Shown here one piece after another: positions 1-7,230 of a stretch of DNA of 15,586 nt (the first letter of the stretch is position 1; the number at the start of each line of letters is the position of its first letter). The DNA is from Anaerolineales bacterium (GTDB lineage Bacteria; Chloroflexota; Anaerolineae; Anaerolineales; DRMV01). The stretch lies in the NCBI GenBank assembly GCA_015491595.1, contig WFVP01000349.1, positions 1 to 15,586 on the forward strand. Direction: 5' to 3'. The notes beneath the pieces are model-generated. The model worked only from the letters and a program-made list of their open reading frames with translations. It had not been told where the DNA came from and did not search any database. The position numbers were made by a program, and so were the translations under genes.

Positions 1-91
1 GCCAAGGCGCGGGCAGGTGAACAGGTAAGGGGAAGCATCCCGCAAGCCCCAGGGCAAGCACGTATATAGCGCCCAGAACTTTGCGTTGCAT
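1..91 (-). CDS. Putative lipoprotein, N-terminal fragment (runs off left edge)
   Basis: Only the first 30 codons are inside the window. The ATG is at 91 on the minus strand, 10 nt after the stop of the nuclease lipoprotein gene, with a purine-rich GGCAGGGCGG just upstream. The peptide begins MQRKVLGAIY, continues with a hydrophobic stretch, and reaches a lipobox L16-A17-G18-C19, after which it turns Pro-rich. This is a typical type II signal peptide, so the mature protein should be anchored to the outer face of the membrane through Cys19. The spacing suggests co-transcription with the three genes upstream. The mature domain is outside the window, so no function can be given. The signal peptide is directly readable; that it belongs to a real gene is an inference from spacing and composition. 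Confidence 0.6.
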   Translation of the reverse strand, partial: MQRKVLGAIYVLALGLAGCFPLPVHLPAPW

Positions 92-101
92 CCGCCCTGC
101 C

Positions 102-761
102 TCACTTGATGGGCGTGGGTGTGGCCCGGCTCCAGACGCCTCGTCGTGCCAGTTTGGCCTCCCGCTCCAGGGCCAGCAAGTCGTCCTGGCAGGAGTTGTA
201 GGCGGGATAGACCCAGGCCAGCCCTTCCTTCACCAGGACTTTTTCCACAAACACATTCCCCGCAAGCACGTACCGCAACAGGCGCCCGTATCGGTCGATA
301 TCGTCGGCATAGGGGTCGGCCACCAAGAGCACGGTTTTCCCGCCCACCAGTTCCCGGTTCCGCCGTGTGGCCGCAGGTCCCCAGGGATGCGCGGGCTTGG
401 TGCCCTTTTTGGTCTCGGGCGTGTCAATGCCCAGGTAACGTACGGTGAAAACCTGGCGGTTCATGAACACCCGAATGGTATCTCCATCCACCACCTGGAG
501 CACTTTGGCCACCTGTCGAGGCGCGTCTGGCGGGATGCAGGCGAACTCCGGACCCGCCGGAAGGGTCGGCGTTGGGGAGGCCGCTGGGGTGGGCGATGGA
601 GAGGAGGTGGGAGAAGAGGACGGAGGGACGGGTGTCTCGGTCGGTTGGGTTGGGGACGGGAGAGCGGTCTCTGTGGGCGTTGGCGCGGGCCGTGGGGTGT
701 GGCATGCCGCCAGCAGGAAACCCGCGACCAGAAGGGCGACAACGATGCAGCCACGCTTCAT
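102..761 (-). CDS. Staphylococcal-nuclease-like (thermonuclease family) lipoprotein
   Basis: A 219-residue secreted nuclease homologue. Residues 1-20 form a lipoprotein signal peptide ending in L17-A18-A19-C20. Residues 21-72 are a low-complexity Pro/Thr/Ser stalk that would hold the enzyme off the membrane. Residues 85-215 are the SNase OB-fold domain. The known catalytic set is present: the Asp in V91-D-G-D-T-I, Arg108 followed by the D113-T-P-E116 segment, and Arg160 in DRYGR. It is therefore expected to be an active Ca2+-dependent phosphodiesterase on DNA or RNA outside the cell. The ATG at 761 lies 2 nt after the TAA of the pseudouridine synthase gene and has GGAGGAG upstream. The reading frame stays open further upstream, but that extension overlaps the neighbour and lacks the signal peptide, so it was rejected. 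A role in scavenging nucleotides is inference. Confidence 0.92.
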   Translation of the reverse strand: MKRGCIVVALLVAGFLLAACHTPRPAPTPTETALPSPTQPTETPVPPSSSPTSSPSPTPAASPTPTLPAGPEFACIPPDAPRQVAKVLQVVDGDTIRVFMNRQVFTVRYLGIDTPETKKGTKPAHPWGPAATRRNRELVGGKTVLLVADPYADDIDRYGRLLRYVLAGNVFVEKVLVKEGLAWVYPAYNSCQDDLLALEREAKLARRGVWSRATPTPIK

Positions 762-763
762 CC

Positions 764-1465
764 TTACTCCTCCACTTCGGTATCCACCCATGCCATTTCC
801 ATGCGGAGGGACTCCAGAGCCCGGGTGAAATCCTCGGGGTGTTCCGCGGTCACCCGGATGGTTTCTCCTGTCTGGGGATGCTGGAAGACCACCCGGCGGG
901 CGTGCACCGCGAGGCGTTCCAACGGGTCTTCCTCCAGGCGCCCCGGTCCGTACAGGGGTTCGCCGACGATGGGATGGCCCAAAACATACAGATGGACCCG
1001 AATTTGATGTCGTCGGTCCGTGAGGGGCCTGGCTTCCACCAGGGCATAGCGACCCAGGCGTTCCAGCACCCGAAAGTGGGTTTCGGCTGGCTGGCCTCGC
1101 TGAGGGTCCACCACCGTGCGCTTGCGTCGGCCTACATTCGTGCGCAAGGGATGGCGGGCGACGTAGGTTTCCCATTCCGGATTCCCCCGCACAATCACGT
1201 GGAACACCCGTTCCATCTCACCACGCTCGAACTGACGACGCAAGGCCTTACGGGTGTCCTTGTCCCGCGCCAAAGGCAAAACGCCGCTGGTTTCCTTGTC
1301 CAGAGGGTAGATGGGCCATACCGGTCCCCATTGCGGTTCCAGGACGGAACGCAGGTGGGGGAGTTCGGGACGATAGCCATCGGGGATGGAGAGCAACCCG
1401 GAAGGCTTGTCCACAATCAGTATGAACTCGTCATGATAGAGCACCGGGATTCCCCAGGTCGTCAT
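764..1465 (-). CDS. RluA-type pseudouridine synthase, no S4 domain
   Basis: A 233-residue protein of the RluA/RsuA superfamily, which isomerises uridine to pseudouridine in rRNA or tRNA. Like E. coli RluA it is short and has no N-terminal S4 domain. The fold signature is clear: an early IVDKPSGLLSIP segment (residues 17-28), the catalytic loop Y53-P-L-D56-K-E-T-S-G, and the C-terminal LTDRRHQIRVHLYVLGHPIVG (about 148-168) with PLYG just after. Asp56 is the expected nucleophile. The usual HRLD motif is replaced by YPLD: the His and Arg before the catalytic Asp are lost. That Arg normally helps flip the target base, so substrate or mechanism may differ. The ATG at 1465 overlaps the stop of the upstream kinase gene (ATGA), with GGGGAGG 7 nt before it. 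The target RNA cannot be told from sequence. Confidence 0.88.
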   Translation of the reverse strand: MTTWGIPVLYHDEFILIVDKPSGLLSIPDGYRPELPHLRSVLEPQWGPVWPIYPLDKETSGVLPLARDKDTRKALRRQFERGEMERVFHVIVRGNPEWETYVARHPLRTNVGRRKRTVVDPQRGQPAETHFRVLERLGRYALVEARPLTDRRHQIRVHLYVLGHPIVGEPLYGPGRLEEDPLERLAVHARRVVFQHPQTGETIRVTAEHPEDFTRALESLRMEMAWVDTEVEE

Positions 1466-2292
1466 GGTTGTACCTCCCCGTACTGTGCCCGCGTGATGCG
1501 GGTTCCGGGCACCGGCTGTCCCAACAGGGCATTCATCACGCGGTCCGGATGTTCACCGCTGAAAATCCATCCTTCTACGTCCCATTGTAACGCGAGGTTC
1601 AACATAAGTCGCACCTTCTCCCGCATCCCCCCGGTCACGTCGGGCGCATCGGAGGGACCGACGGCCTGCTGCCAGCGGCTCCAGGTCTCTGGCGTGATGA
1701 CCTCCAGGAGCCGGGTGTTGTGGGGATAATCGGCCCAGACCCCGGGTTCACGACCGGCCAGTAAGATGCGCCGGGGCTTCAAACGGGCCGCCAGGGCGAC
1801 GAAGAGGTCCTCTGTGGAGAGGATGGTGCCGCCCCGCTCCCGGTCCAGTACGGCATCCCCGTAAATGACGGGGACCAAACCCTGTTCCAGGGCCATGGTG
1901 AGGGGGTCCAGAAACCAGGAAAGGACCTGACCGTCCTGGGCCAAAACGGTGGCCGAGGGAGGAAAGGAAAGGACCGGTACGTCGGCCTCCAGTAGCGCGT
2001 CCAACACCCGCTGGTGCAGTCGGGCCGCGGCCCGGGCCACCTCCGCGAAACCCCGCCACTGGATGGGCGTGGACACCCCTTCGCGCGTCCTGTACCGGCG
2101 GGCCACGGTGTGCCCAAAGGAACCTGACCCGTGCCCCAAGACCAATCGCAGGTCGGGGGCCTGCTTTCGTGCCTGGGCCACGGCGTGGGCCAGGTTCCGA
2201 AGCACGTCCTCCCGCACGGTAAAGGGCCGGTCCTTCACCGTGATGAGGGACCCACCCCATTTGAGGAAAACCAGTTCGTCCTGGGACTGCAC
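1462..2292 (-). CDS. ipk: Isopentenyl phosphate kinase
   Basis: A 276-residue member of the amino acid kinase fold. It is predicted to phosphorylate isopentenyl phosphate with ATP to give isopentenyl diphosphate in the cytoplasm, the last step of the alternative mevalonate pathway. Visible signatures: L10-K-W-G-G-S-L-I-T at the N-terminus (Lys11 and the Gly loop bind phosphates), G53-H-G-S-G-S-F-G-H61 with the His that marks IPKs off from glutamate 5-kinase and other relatives, Y144-G-D-A-V, L158-S-T-E-D, and D218-V-T-G-G-M with Lys226 near the ATP site. Length matches the family. The start is GTG at 2292 with AGGAGG 5 nt upstream. It is the first gene of an operon and overlaps the pseudouridine synthase start by 4 nt. 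IPK is general in archaea and known from some Chloroflexota. Fosfomycin kinase FomA is a distant alternative but less likely. Confidence 0.9.
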   Translation of the reverse strand: MQSQDELVFLKWGGSLITVKDRPFTVREDVLRNLAHAVAQARKQAPDLRLVLGHGSGSFGHTVARRYRTREGVSTPIQWRGFAEVARAAARLHQRVLDALLEADVPVLSFPPSATVLAQDGQVLSWFLDPLTMALEQGLVPVIYGDAVLDRERGGTILSTEDLFVALAARLKPRRILLAGREPGVWADYPHNTRLLEVITPETWSRWQQAVGPSDAPDVTGGMREKVRLMLNLALQWDVEGWIFSGEHPDRVMNALLGQPVPGTRITRAQYGEVQP

Positions 2293-2478
2293 GTTCCCCT
2301 CCTGCGCGTCATGTATCGAGGTCTATAGTGTACATCATGTTGAGGCTTGGACAGCCTCGCGTCGCCTTCAGGCGTTTTTCAAATTCTCATCATCGCCGCT
2401 TCGGACGCCCCTTGTCTGTCCTGGCGGATAAAAGATGCCTTCGCATAGGCCTCCGTGGCTCCAGGACCGTGAGGAAAA

Positions 2479-2514
2479 GAGAGATAAAACAAGCCGCGGC
2501 TTGTTTTATCTCTC
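2479..2514. repeat. 36-bp perfect palindrome, terminator-like or operator
   Basis: Every base from 2479 to 2496 pairs with 2497 to 2514. The centre is AAGCCGCGGCTT, flanked by AAAAC on the left and GTTTT on the right, then GATA/TATC and a GAGA/TCTC outer arm. As RNA this would form a hairpin with a GC core, with T-rich stretches on both strands (GTTTTAT on plus, TTTTCC after the arm on minus), like a bidirectional intrinsic terminator. Its place between two diverging genes, where no transcript is expected to end, is odd. It could instead be an operator just upstream of the S9 promoter. Confidence 0.75.
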
Positions 2515-2538
2515 CTCTGTTTCATCTTGCAGGAGAAC

Positions 2539-2547
2539 TGGTATTAT
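2539..2547 (+). promoter_or_regulatory. Extended -10 promoter for the S9 peptidase gene
   Basis: The string TGGTATTAT fits the TGn-TATAAT extended -10 element with one mismatch. The -35 region (GTTTCA at 2519-2524, 17-nt spacer) is weak, as often with extended -10 promoters. Transcription would begin near 2554, giving a leader of about 70 nt that contains TTTGGTCCAAA (2556-2566). This supports the ATG at 2625 as the start. A second weak candidate is TACACT at 2573-2578. Confidence 0.5.
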
Positions 2548-2624
2548 GTCCATGCTTTGGTCCAAACTCCGGTACACTATGTGTTTGGAATCGTTCGCGG
2601 TACCCGCCCTTTGGGAGGTTGACC

Positions 2625-4472
2625 ATGCATCCCGACCGTTTGTTGGACCATCTCTTGAGCCTACCCCAGGTATGGGATGCCCGGCTCGCGCCCGATGCCC
2701 GACACGTGGCCTGGACATGGTACCGACGTCTGCCCACCGCGCAGGTGTTTGCCACGGCCACGACGGGAGAAAGGGCTCCCGTGGCCCTGACCGAAGCCGA
2801 GGGCGAAACCACTCTGGTTTCCTGGACCTTCGATGCCCAGGGTGTTGTGGTGGAGGAGGACCGTTACAGCGACGAGCGCACGCAATTGTTCCTCGTCCGG
2901 TTGTCCCATCCTGGCGAAATGATGCCCCTGACGGAACACCATCCTCCCTATTTCCCCCGGGGCGGTCAACTGTCGCCCGAAGGTCGGTATCTGTTCTACG
3001 GGGCCAATTATGACTTCGAGCAGGGCAGGGTCATCGAGCCTACATGGATTTACCGGCTGGACCTACGTACAGGCGAACGGCTGGCCATTGCCCGACCGTT
3101 GCGACCTGCCTGGACCGCGCCTTTGTTGAATCCCCAGGGCACCTGGGTGCTCTATACCCGTAAGGACCGGCACCCCTCGGGTCGGCAGGTTCATCTGGTG
3201 CGCCCGGATGGCTCGGAGGACCGGGAAGTCCTGAACTTCGGCGACCGGGCCAAGGTATGGGCCCGATGGATGCCCGATGGCGAGCATGTGCTTTTCACCG
3301 CCGAGAACCTGGAACATGAACCGCCGTACCGGCGGGCGGGCCTGTACCATGTGTCCACAGGGCGTATCACCTGGATTGTGGACGACCCGGATTGGGACGT
3401 GGAGTCGGCCTGGCCTACGCCCCAGGGAGAGGTGGTCCTGATGCAAGTGCGGGAGGCCCGGGCTCAGGCCTGGTTGTGGCGACCGGATGCGCCGCGGCTG
3501 GAACCGCTGGTCGTGGACCGGGGAACCTTCCTTCCTCTGGGCCACCCGGCCCATGACCCGGATTTGTGGGTGGGCCTGTACTATCGCTCAACGCATCCCC
3601 GGGATGTGGTGCTGGCCCGAAAAGGGGAGGAGGGACTCCTTCACGTTGTGGCTTCCCTCACCCGGGTCTGGGACGTGACCCCGCTTTCCCCCGAAGACCT
3701 GACGCCCGCGGAAGACTTTCGCTGGCGCTCTGTGGATGGGCTGGAAATTCAAGGGTGGCTGTACCGGGCACGGCCCAACCGCAAGCGGGCCATCATCTAC
3801 ATTCATGGAGGGCCCACATCCCACATCGAAGACGAACTTATCACGCCCATTCAGTACTTCGTGGCCCGGGGGTTCAACGTTCTGGCCGTGAACTACCGGG
3901 GGAGCACAGGGTTTGGGCTGGCCTTCCAGGAAGCCATCAAAGAAGACGGCTGGGGAGGCCGGGAACAGGCGGACATCGCTACCGGCGCGGAAGCCCTCAT
4001 TCGGGCCGGCCTGGCCGAGCCGGGACGGGTGGGCGTGACCGGCACTTCCTACGGCGGGTACAGTTCCTGGTTCCTCATCACCCATTACCCGCCAGAGGTC
4101 ATCGCCGCGGCCGCGCCGATTTGCGGGATGACCGACCTGGTGGTGGATTACGAAACCACCCGACCGGACCTACGTCCCTACAGCGAGGAAATGATGGGGG
4201 GCAGTCCCCAGGAGGTGCCCGAGAAGTACTACGAGCGCTCTCCCATCAACTTCGTGCAGAATATCCGGGGGAAGTTGCTCATCGTGCAGGGCATGCAAGA
4301 CCCCAACGTTACCCCGGAAAACGTGCGGGTGGTGCGGGAGCGCCTGGAAGCCCACGGGATTCCCTACGAACTGTTGGTTTTCGAGGACGAGGGCCATGGC
4401 ATCGTCAAGCCCAAGAACCAACGAGTCCTGTACAAGGCCTTGGCCGACTTCTTCGAGCGGGCTTTGGGCTAA
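2625..4472 (+). CDS. S9 family serine peptidase (prolyl oligopeptidase fold, acylaminoacyl-peptidase-like)
   Basis: A 615-residue cytoplasmic peptidase with no signal peptide. Residues 1 to about 345 are the beta-propeller that gates access of small peptides; repeats of the WTFDAQG / LSPEGRYLFY / WMPDGEHVLF kind mark its blades. Residues about 365-615 are the alpha/beta hydrolase domain: YIHGGP at 392-397 (oxyanion region), nucleophile Ser475 in G-T-S-Y-G-G, Asp559 in QGMQDPNV, and His591 in EDEGHGI. The full Ser-Asp-His triad supports activity on peptides or N-acylated peptides; the exact specificity (S9C type favoured) is inference. The ATG at 2625 has GGGAGG 6 nt upstream and lies downstream of the predicted promoter. 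The frame is open back to 2328, but that part resembles no peptidase and crosses the palindrome and promoter. It is monocistronic and convergent with the M16 pair. Confidence 0.92.
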   Translation: MHPDRLLDHLLSLPQVWDARLAPDARHVAWTWYRRLPTAQVFATATTGERAPVALTEAEGETTLVSWTFDAQGVVVEEDRYSDERTQLFLVRLSHPGEMMPLTEHHPPYFPRGGQLSPEGRYLFYGANYDFEQGRVIEPTWIYRLDLRTGERLAIARPLRPAWTAPLLNPQGTWVLYTRKDRHPSGRQVHLVRPDGSEDREVLNFGDRAKVWARWMPDGEHVLFTAENLEHEPPYRRAGLYHVSTGRITWIVDDPDWDVESAWPTPQGEVVLMQVREARAQAWLWRPDAPRLEPLVVDRGTFLPLGHPAHDPDLWVGLYYRSTHPRDVVLARKGEEGLLHVVASLTRVWDVTPLSPEDLTPAEDFRWRSVDGLEIQGWLYRARPNRKRAIIYIHGGPTSHIEDELITPIQYFVARGFNVLAVNYRGSTGFGLAFQEAIKEDGWGGREQADIATGAEALIRAGLAEPGRVGVTGTSYGGYSSWFLITHYPPEVIAAAAPICGMTDLVVDYETTRPDLRPYSEEMMGGSPQEVPEKYYERSPINFVQNIRGKLLIVQGMQDPNVTPENVRVVRERLEAHGIPYELLVFEDEGHGIVKPKNQRVLYKALADFFERALG

Positions 4473-4510
4473 AAGGAAAATAGGGTGGGACGGCCTCGTC
4501 GTCCCACCCT
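4471..4510 (-). terminator. Intrinsic terminator of the M16 operon
   Basis: An 11-bp stem, AGGGTGGGACG (4482-4492) with CGTCCCACCCT (4500-4510), closes a 7-nt loop. On the minus strand it is followed by ATTTTCCTTTT, a good U-tract, 12 nt after the stop of the second M16 gene. The plus-strand side has no U-run, so termination of the S9 transcript here would be weaker. Confidence 0.85.
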
Positions 4511-4522
4511 GCTCTGTTGGCG

Positions 4523-5866
4523 TTACGTCGCCTTTTGCGCAAACCAGGCGGGCGTGGGCGCGCCTTGTGGCCACGACTCCCCGCCAGGGAATTCGGGCCC
4601 GGCGACGGCAATGGCCAGACGCTCGGGGTCCCAATAGCGGCGTGCGGTTTCCAGGATGGCCTCTCGGGTGACCCCACGCACCAGGTCGGGGTAACGCTGG
4701 AGGTAATCCAGGCCCAGGTCGTAAAGTTCCATGTTCAACAGGGCGGACGCCACGCCGGCGTTGGTTTCCAGGCTCAGGGGAAGCCGCCCCAGGGCTCCGG
4801 ACTTCACGTCATGGAGTTCTTCTTCGGTGACGGGTTCCTGGACGAAACGCCGAATTTCCTGCACGATGAGTTCAATGGCCCGGGGTACGTTGTCCGGTGC
4901 CACCCCGGCGTGGATTTCCCAGGGACCGGGCCCTAATCCCGCGCCCAGGTTGGAGTAAACGTAGTACGCCAACCCCGCCTGCTCCCGGACCACGTCCCCC
5001 AGGCGGCCCATGAGTCCGAAACGTCCCAGGATGCTGTTCCCCAGGGCCGCAGGGAGATAGTCGGGGTCCCGTCGAGATGGGCCCACCACGCCCAGCACGA
5101 TATCGGCCTGGCTCTTGTCCGGGATGGGAACGAAACGGCGGACCGTGCCCGGGAGCGGTTCCACAGGGGGAAGGGCCGGGGGTTCGGGTTGTTCGGGAGC
5201 CTGCCAGTCTTCCAGGTGACGGCGGGCCAGGTCCACCACATCGTCTGGGGGAACCGCGCCCACCACGACAAGAATCATATGTCGGGGACCGTAATGGCGG
5301 GCATGAAAGGTCACCAGGTCCTCACGTGTGATGGTCTGGATGGTTTCCGGGAAGCCTTCTTCAGGCCGTGCGTAGGGATGGTTTCGGTACAGGATGGCGT
5401 CGAAGGTACGTTCGGCCATAGCCTCGGGGTCCTGGGCCTGGAGGTCCAGTGAGGTCAGGATTTGGTCCCGGCGCTTTTCCACCTCCTCTGGCGGGAAGGT
5501 GGGGTGGCGAAGGGTCTGGGCCAGAAGTTCCAGGAGCAGAGGCAGGTCCTCGGCCAGGGCCTGGCCACCGAAACCCACGGTGTGGAAATGGGCGGCAAAG
5601 TTGAGGCTCGCGCCCCGGGATTCCAACAGGTCGTAGATTTCCCGATGGGTGTACCTGGTTGTACCCCGTTTGAGCATGGAGGCCACGAAGGCCGCCAGGC
5701 CCATCTTGGGCAGAGGGTCCCAATACGCGCCGGCGAACACCACACCCCGCAGCACGACCGAAGCGCTATGGGGATGATGGCGGGCCAGCACCACGATGCC
5801 GTTGGACAGTTCCACCCGGTGGATGTCTTCGGGGCCGGGCAGGGCGGTCACGGGCGGCTTACCCAT
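4523..5866 (-). CDS. M16 peptidase-like protein lacking the zinc site (partner subunit)
   Basis: A 447-residue M16 (insulinase/MPP-like) protein. The place where the zinc motif HxxEH should stand reads G56-L-A-A-F-V-A-S-M-L, so both His and the Glu are gone and it cannot be a metalloprotease on its own. It retains the Arg/Tyr pair in the C-terminal half (R287 in MGRLGDVVREQAGLAYYVYS, Tyr301/302), which in heterodimeric M16B enzymes comes from the non-catalytic subunit and helps hold the substrate. Together with its upstream neighbour it should form an active heterodimer in which the neighbour supplies zinc and this protein supplies the R/Y pair. The ATG at 5866 overlaps the neighbour's stop by 8 bp and has AGGAGG 8 nt upstream, so translation is probably coupled. 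No signal peptide is visible. Substrates are likely medium-length peptides, by family analogy. Confidence 0.9.
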   Translation of the reverse strand: MGKPPVTALPGPEDIHRVELSNGIVVLARHHPHSASVVLRGVVFAGAYWDPLPKMGLAAFVASMLKRGTTRYTHREIYDLLESRGASLNFAAHFHTVGFGGQALAEDLPLLLELLAQTLRHPTFPPEEVEKRRDQILTSLDLQAQDPEAMAERTFDAILYRNHPYARPEEGFPETIQTITREDLVTFHARHYGPRHMILVVVGAVPPDDVVDLARRHLEDWQAPEQPEPPALPPVEPLPGTVRRFVPIPDKSQADIVLGVVGPSRRDPDYLPAALGNSILGRFGLMGRLGDVVREQAGLAYYVYSNLGAGLGPGPWEIHAGVAPDNVPRAIELIVQEIRRFVQEPVTEEELHDVKSGALGRLPLSLETNAGVASALLNMELYDLGLDYLQRYPDLVRGVTREAILETARRYWDPERLAIAVAGPEFPGGESWPQGAPTPAWFAQKAT

Positions 5867-7166
5867 GATGGTTTCCTCCTGTGGGAAGGTAGACGCCCAC
5901 CACTCGCCGATGGGGTTGCAGGTAGGTGCGAGCGACCTGCCGGACCTGGTCCGCGGTTACGGCCTGGAGCCGACTCAGGAAGGAGCGGAACCAGTCGTAG
6001 TCCGCGAACATGGCACTGTAGCCCAGCCAGTAGGCCTGGTTGGTGATGCTCTCGCTGCCGTAGGCGAACAAGGCCTGGGCCTGTTTGCGGGCCCGCTCCA
6101 GTTCCTCGGGAAGGGGGCCTTCCTCCTGCAGGCGAAGGATTTCCTCATCCAGGCGACGCAGCAGGCCGTCGGGGTCCTTTTGGGGATGTACGGTGATGGT
6201 AATCCAGTACAGGAAGGGGTCCACCGTGGCGCTCAAGCTGCCCCCCACACCTACGGCCCAGCGAGTCTCCACCAGGGCCTGATACAAGCGAGAGGTATGG
6301 TTGGTGATGCCGCTGCCGAACAGGTTGAGGTTCACCGGGCCGGTGAGCAGGGAAGCCAGAACCAGCATGGGGAAGAAATCGGGGTCGGCACCCCGGGGAG
6401 CCCGATAGGCCACCTGAAGGAAGGTGGTCTCACCAGGCCCCCGCACTTCCACCCGGCGCTCTCCCCGTTGAGGAGGTTCGGGCCGCTCCAGGCGGGGCGG
6501 TTCAGGGCCGGGTTCGAGGTCCCCGAAGTAACGCCGAATTCGTTCCAGAATGGCCTCGGGGTCGAACGCGCCGGCCAGAGCCAGGACCGCGTTGTTGGGT
6601 CGGTAATACGTGCGGTAGTGGTCGTAGAGGTCCTCTCGGGTCATGCGTTCCAGGTCGGCCACGTCCCCGATGACTTCATGGTGGTAAGGATGAACCCGGA
6701 AGGCGGCCGCCTGTACCTCTTCGCCTAACAGGAACAGGGGTTCGTTTTCGTAGCCCTGGCGTTCCGAGAGGATGACGGTGCGTTCGGATTCCACCTCTTT
6801 GGGGTCGAAGAGCGCGTTTACCATGCGGTCGGCTTCCAGGCGCAGGGCCAGGTCGATGTGCTCCGCGGGCAGGGTCTCGAAGTATGTGGTCCAGTCCATG
6901 TAGGTGAAGGCGTTCCAGTAGCCTCCGGTACGGGAGATGGCTTTGTCCAGCACCCCGGCAGGGAATTGGGGCGTGCCCTTGAAAAGCATGTGTTCCACCC
7001 AGTGGGAGATGCCCGTCCGCCCCGTGGGTTCGTCCCTGGACCCCACGCGGTACCAAATCCAATGGCTGATGACAGGCGCCGTGGGGATGGGTTTGAGCAA
7101 AACGGTCAGTCCGTTCTCCAGGGTGGTTTGGAGGACGTCCTGGGTCCGTGGTTGGATGACGGTCAT
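5859..7166 (-). CDS. M16 zinc peptidase, catalytic subunit
   Basis: A 435-residue insulinase-family peptidase. The inverted zinc motif is intact: H55-W-V-E58-H59, with E58 as general base and both His as zinc ligands. The third ligand is probably Glu135 in ERTVILSE, at the usual distance of about 76 residues. Next comes GYENEPLFLLGEE, as in related bacterial M16B proteins. It is the first gene of a two-gene operon with the zinc-less paralogue, a common arrangement for periplasmic or cytoplasmic M16B heterodimers. No signal peptide is seen, so a cytoplasmic site is the default. The frame is open to 7226, but the -10 element of its promoter (7197-7202) lies within that extension, while ATG 7166 has AGGAGG 8 nt upstream; 7166 is therefore chosen. 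The true substrate is unknown. Confidence 0.92.
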   Translation of the reverse strand: MTVIQPRTQDVLQTTLENGLTVLLKPIPTAPVISHWIWYRVGSRDEPTGRTGISHWVEHMLFKGTPQFPAGVLDKAISRTGGYWNAFTYMDWTTYFETLPAEHIDLALRLEADRMVNALFDPKEVESERTVILSERQGYENEPLFLLGEEVQAAAFRVHPYHHEVIGDVADLERMTREDLYDHYRTYYRPNNAVLALAGAFDPEAILERIRRYFGDLEPGPEPPRLERPEPPQRGERRVEVRGPGETTFLQVAYRAPRGADPDFFPMLVLASLLTGPVNLNLFGSGITNHTSRLYQALVETRWAVGVGGSLSATVDPFLYWITITVHPQKDPDGLLRRLDEEILRLQEEGPLPEELERARKQAQALFAYGSESITNQAYWLGYSAMFADYDWFRSFLSRLQAVTADQVRQVARTYLQPHRRVVGVYLPTGGNHHG

Positions 7167-7196
7167 AGGCCTGCCCTCCTGGCACGTCTGTGGGCT

Positions 7197-7226
7197 ACCA
7201 TAGCATCCTCGCGAGGGGGTTGTCAA
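7197..7226 (-). promoter_or_regulatory. Promoter of the M16 operon
   Basis: On the minus strand a perfect -35 TTGACA (7226-7221) is followed after 18 nt by TATGGT (7202-7197), preceded by TGC to make an extended -10. The spacer contains a perfect 10-bp palindrome, CCTCGCGAGG (7207-7216). Transcription would begin near 7190, about 24 nt before the ATG. Confidence 0.75.
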
Positions 7227-7230
7227 GCGA

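Larger units (their letters stand above)
2293..2624. other. Divergent intergenic region, 332 bp
   Basis: This stretch separates the leftward kinase operon from the rightward S9 peptidase gene. It holds the kinase SD (2298-2303), a small GAGGCT/AGCCTC stem (2342-2358), a short CGCC/GGCG stem followed by five T (2363-2379), a 36-bp palindrome (2479-2514) and an extended -10 promoter (2539-2547). Open frames cross it, but none has convincing protein character or a good ribosome site. No clear -35/-10 pair was found for the kinase operon; weak -10-like strings lie near 2321-2334 on the minus strand. Confidence 0.7.

Noticed and set aside
762..1175. Upstream extension of the nuclease lipoprotein frame
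   Set aside because: It lies wholly within the pseudouridine synthase gene on the same strand, and the signal peptide begins at 761.
572..1729. Long plus-strand frame of 385 codons
   Set aside because: Antisense shadow of the nuclease, pseudouridine synthase and kinase genes, with no recognisable domain.
2363..2379. Short GC stem followed by five T, possible small-RNA terminator
   Set aside because: The stem is only 4 bp and no promoter for a transcript ending here could be found.
2328..2624. N-terminal extension of the S9 peptidase by 99 residues
   Set aside because: It crosses the palindrome and the predicted promoter, has no family-like sequence, and ATG 2625 has a good SD.
2435..3013. 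Open frame beginning before the S9 gene on the plus strand
   Set aside because: No convincing ribosome site; it passes through the palindrome and then shadows the S9 gene out of frame.
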